Position numbers and translations under genes: made by a program
Notes under the pieces: model-generated
Databases searched by the model: none
The model's input: only the letters and a program-made list of their open reading frames with translations
Told to the model about the DNA's origin: nothing
Part shown: positions 63,843 through 64,000 of the stretch, in pieces
How the letters are laid out: each line of letters starts with the position of its first letter
Position numbering within the stretch: the stretch's first letter is position 1
Source of the DNA: UBA1858 sp965227695
GTDB lineage: Bacteria; Pseudomonadota; Gammaproteobacteria; UBA4575
Length of the DNA: 64,000 nucleotides
Direction of reading: 5' to 3'
NCBI GenBank assembly: GCA_965227695.1
Contig: OZ245760.1
Coordinates: 992,001-1,056,000, forward strand

Positions 63843-64000
63843 ATGGATGCTCAACAACTCAAACAGGCTCGTGAACAGGTATTGGAAATCTTTCAGGCAG
63901 GTGTTGCCCGTGTAAAAGGGGATAATGCGGTTGTTGGGTTTTTAAAAAATCATGCTTTGTCAGGTAACTATCATCTGATTGCGGTTGGAAAGGCGGCATC
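63843..64000 (+). CDS. Glycerate-2-kinase-like protein (3' part cut off)
   Basis: The first 52 codons of a gene that runs off the window. The visible N-terminus (MDAQQLKQAREQVLEIFQAG, then HLIAVGKAA) matches the start of the DUF4147/MOFRL glycerate kinase family (GckA/TtuD), in which IAVGKAA ends the first strand. The enzyme phosphorylates D-glycerate to 2-phosphoglycerate. The assignment rests on this short region only. Confidence 0.65.
   Translation, partial: MDAQQLKQAREQVLEIFQAGVARVKGDNAVVGFLKNHALSGNYHLIAVGKAA

Noticed and set aside
1..64000. CRISPR arrays, insertion sequences, prophage, toxin-antitoxin or restriction systems
   Set aside because: No repeated spacer-like units, transposase, integrase other than XerD, or defence gene signatures were seen.

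Overview
The window is ordinary chromosomal DNA of a gammaproteobacterium. It has about 55 closely packed genes, moderate G+C, no insertion sequence, prophage, CRISPR array, rRNA or tRNA that I can see, and no gene-free stretch longer than about 300 bases. Gene orders typical of Gammaproteobacteria dominate: rnhB-dnaE-accA-tilS-pyrG-kdsA-eno-ftsB-ispD-ispF, pepA-holC-valS, lptF-lptG, xerD-dsbC, parE-parC, epmB/efp-epmA-psd, prmB-aroC, and leuC-leuD-leuB-asd-fimV-truA-trpF-trpB-trpA-accD-folC-dedD-cvpA-purF. A FimX-like gene, its PilZ-like neighbour, fimV and a UDP-sugar dehydrogenase-like gene point to a non-enteric, Pseudomonas/Chromatiales-like lineage that probably makes type IV pili. I cannot name the genus.

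Region by region: 1-15.8 kb holds a divergent Gfo/Idh/MocA dehydrogenase (cut by the window edge), then a long rightward series for DNA replication and repair, fatty acid, CTP, Kdo, glycolysis, cell division and isoprenoid genes. It ends in a DinG/YoaA-like helicase, tsaB, a VOC-fold protein and a small secreted protein. 15.8-18.6 kb is accessory in character: a secreted animal-type haem peroxidase and a LysE/RhtB exporter preceded by a good Fur-box match. 18.6-23.5 kb (leftward) is valS, holC, pepA. 23.6-28.1 kb carries lptF-lptG, an RDD membrane protein, xerD and dsbC. 28.1-31.5 kb is one large AddA/RecB-like helicase-nuclease without an AddB partner in view. 31.6-36.7 kb is parE-parC and htpX.

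36.8-40.6 kb (leftward) is the most interesting signalling unit: a protein with a degenerate C-terminal PilZ-like domain, followed by a FimX-type REC-PAS-GGDEF-EAL protein whose GGDEF and EAL motifs are both degenerate. It is therefore probably a c-di-GMP receptor rather than an enzyme. 40.8-43.4 kb is the complete EF-P beta-lysylation set. Psd, a SCO-like copper protein and PrmB follow, then the aroC, leu, asd, fimV, truA, trp, accD, folC, dedD, cvpA, purF series. An L,D-transpeptidase-fold protein and the start of a glycerate-2-kinase-like gene close the window.

Most of the content is conserved housekeeping. The parts worth a second look are the FimX/PilZ-like pair, the haem peroxidase with intact catalytic and haem-linking residues next to a probably iron-regulated exporter, the lone AddA, the GnnA-like dehydrogenase, a 20-codon upstream frame abutting ispF, and several palindromes placed at likely promoters. 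I saw no clearly new multi-gene system.
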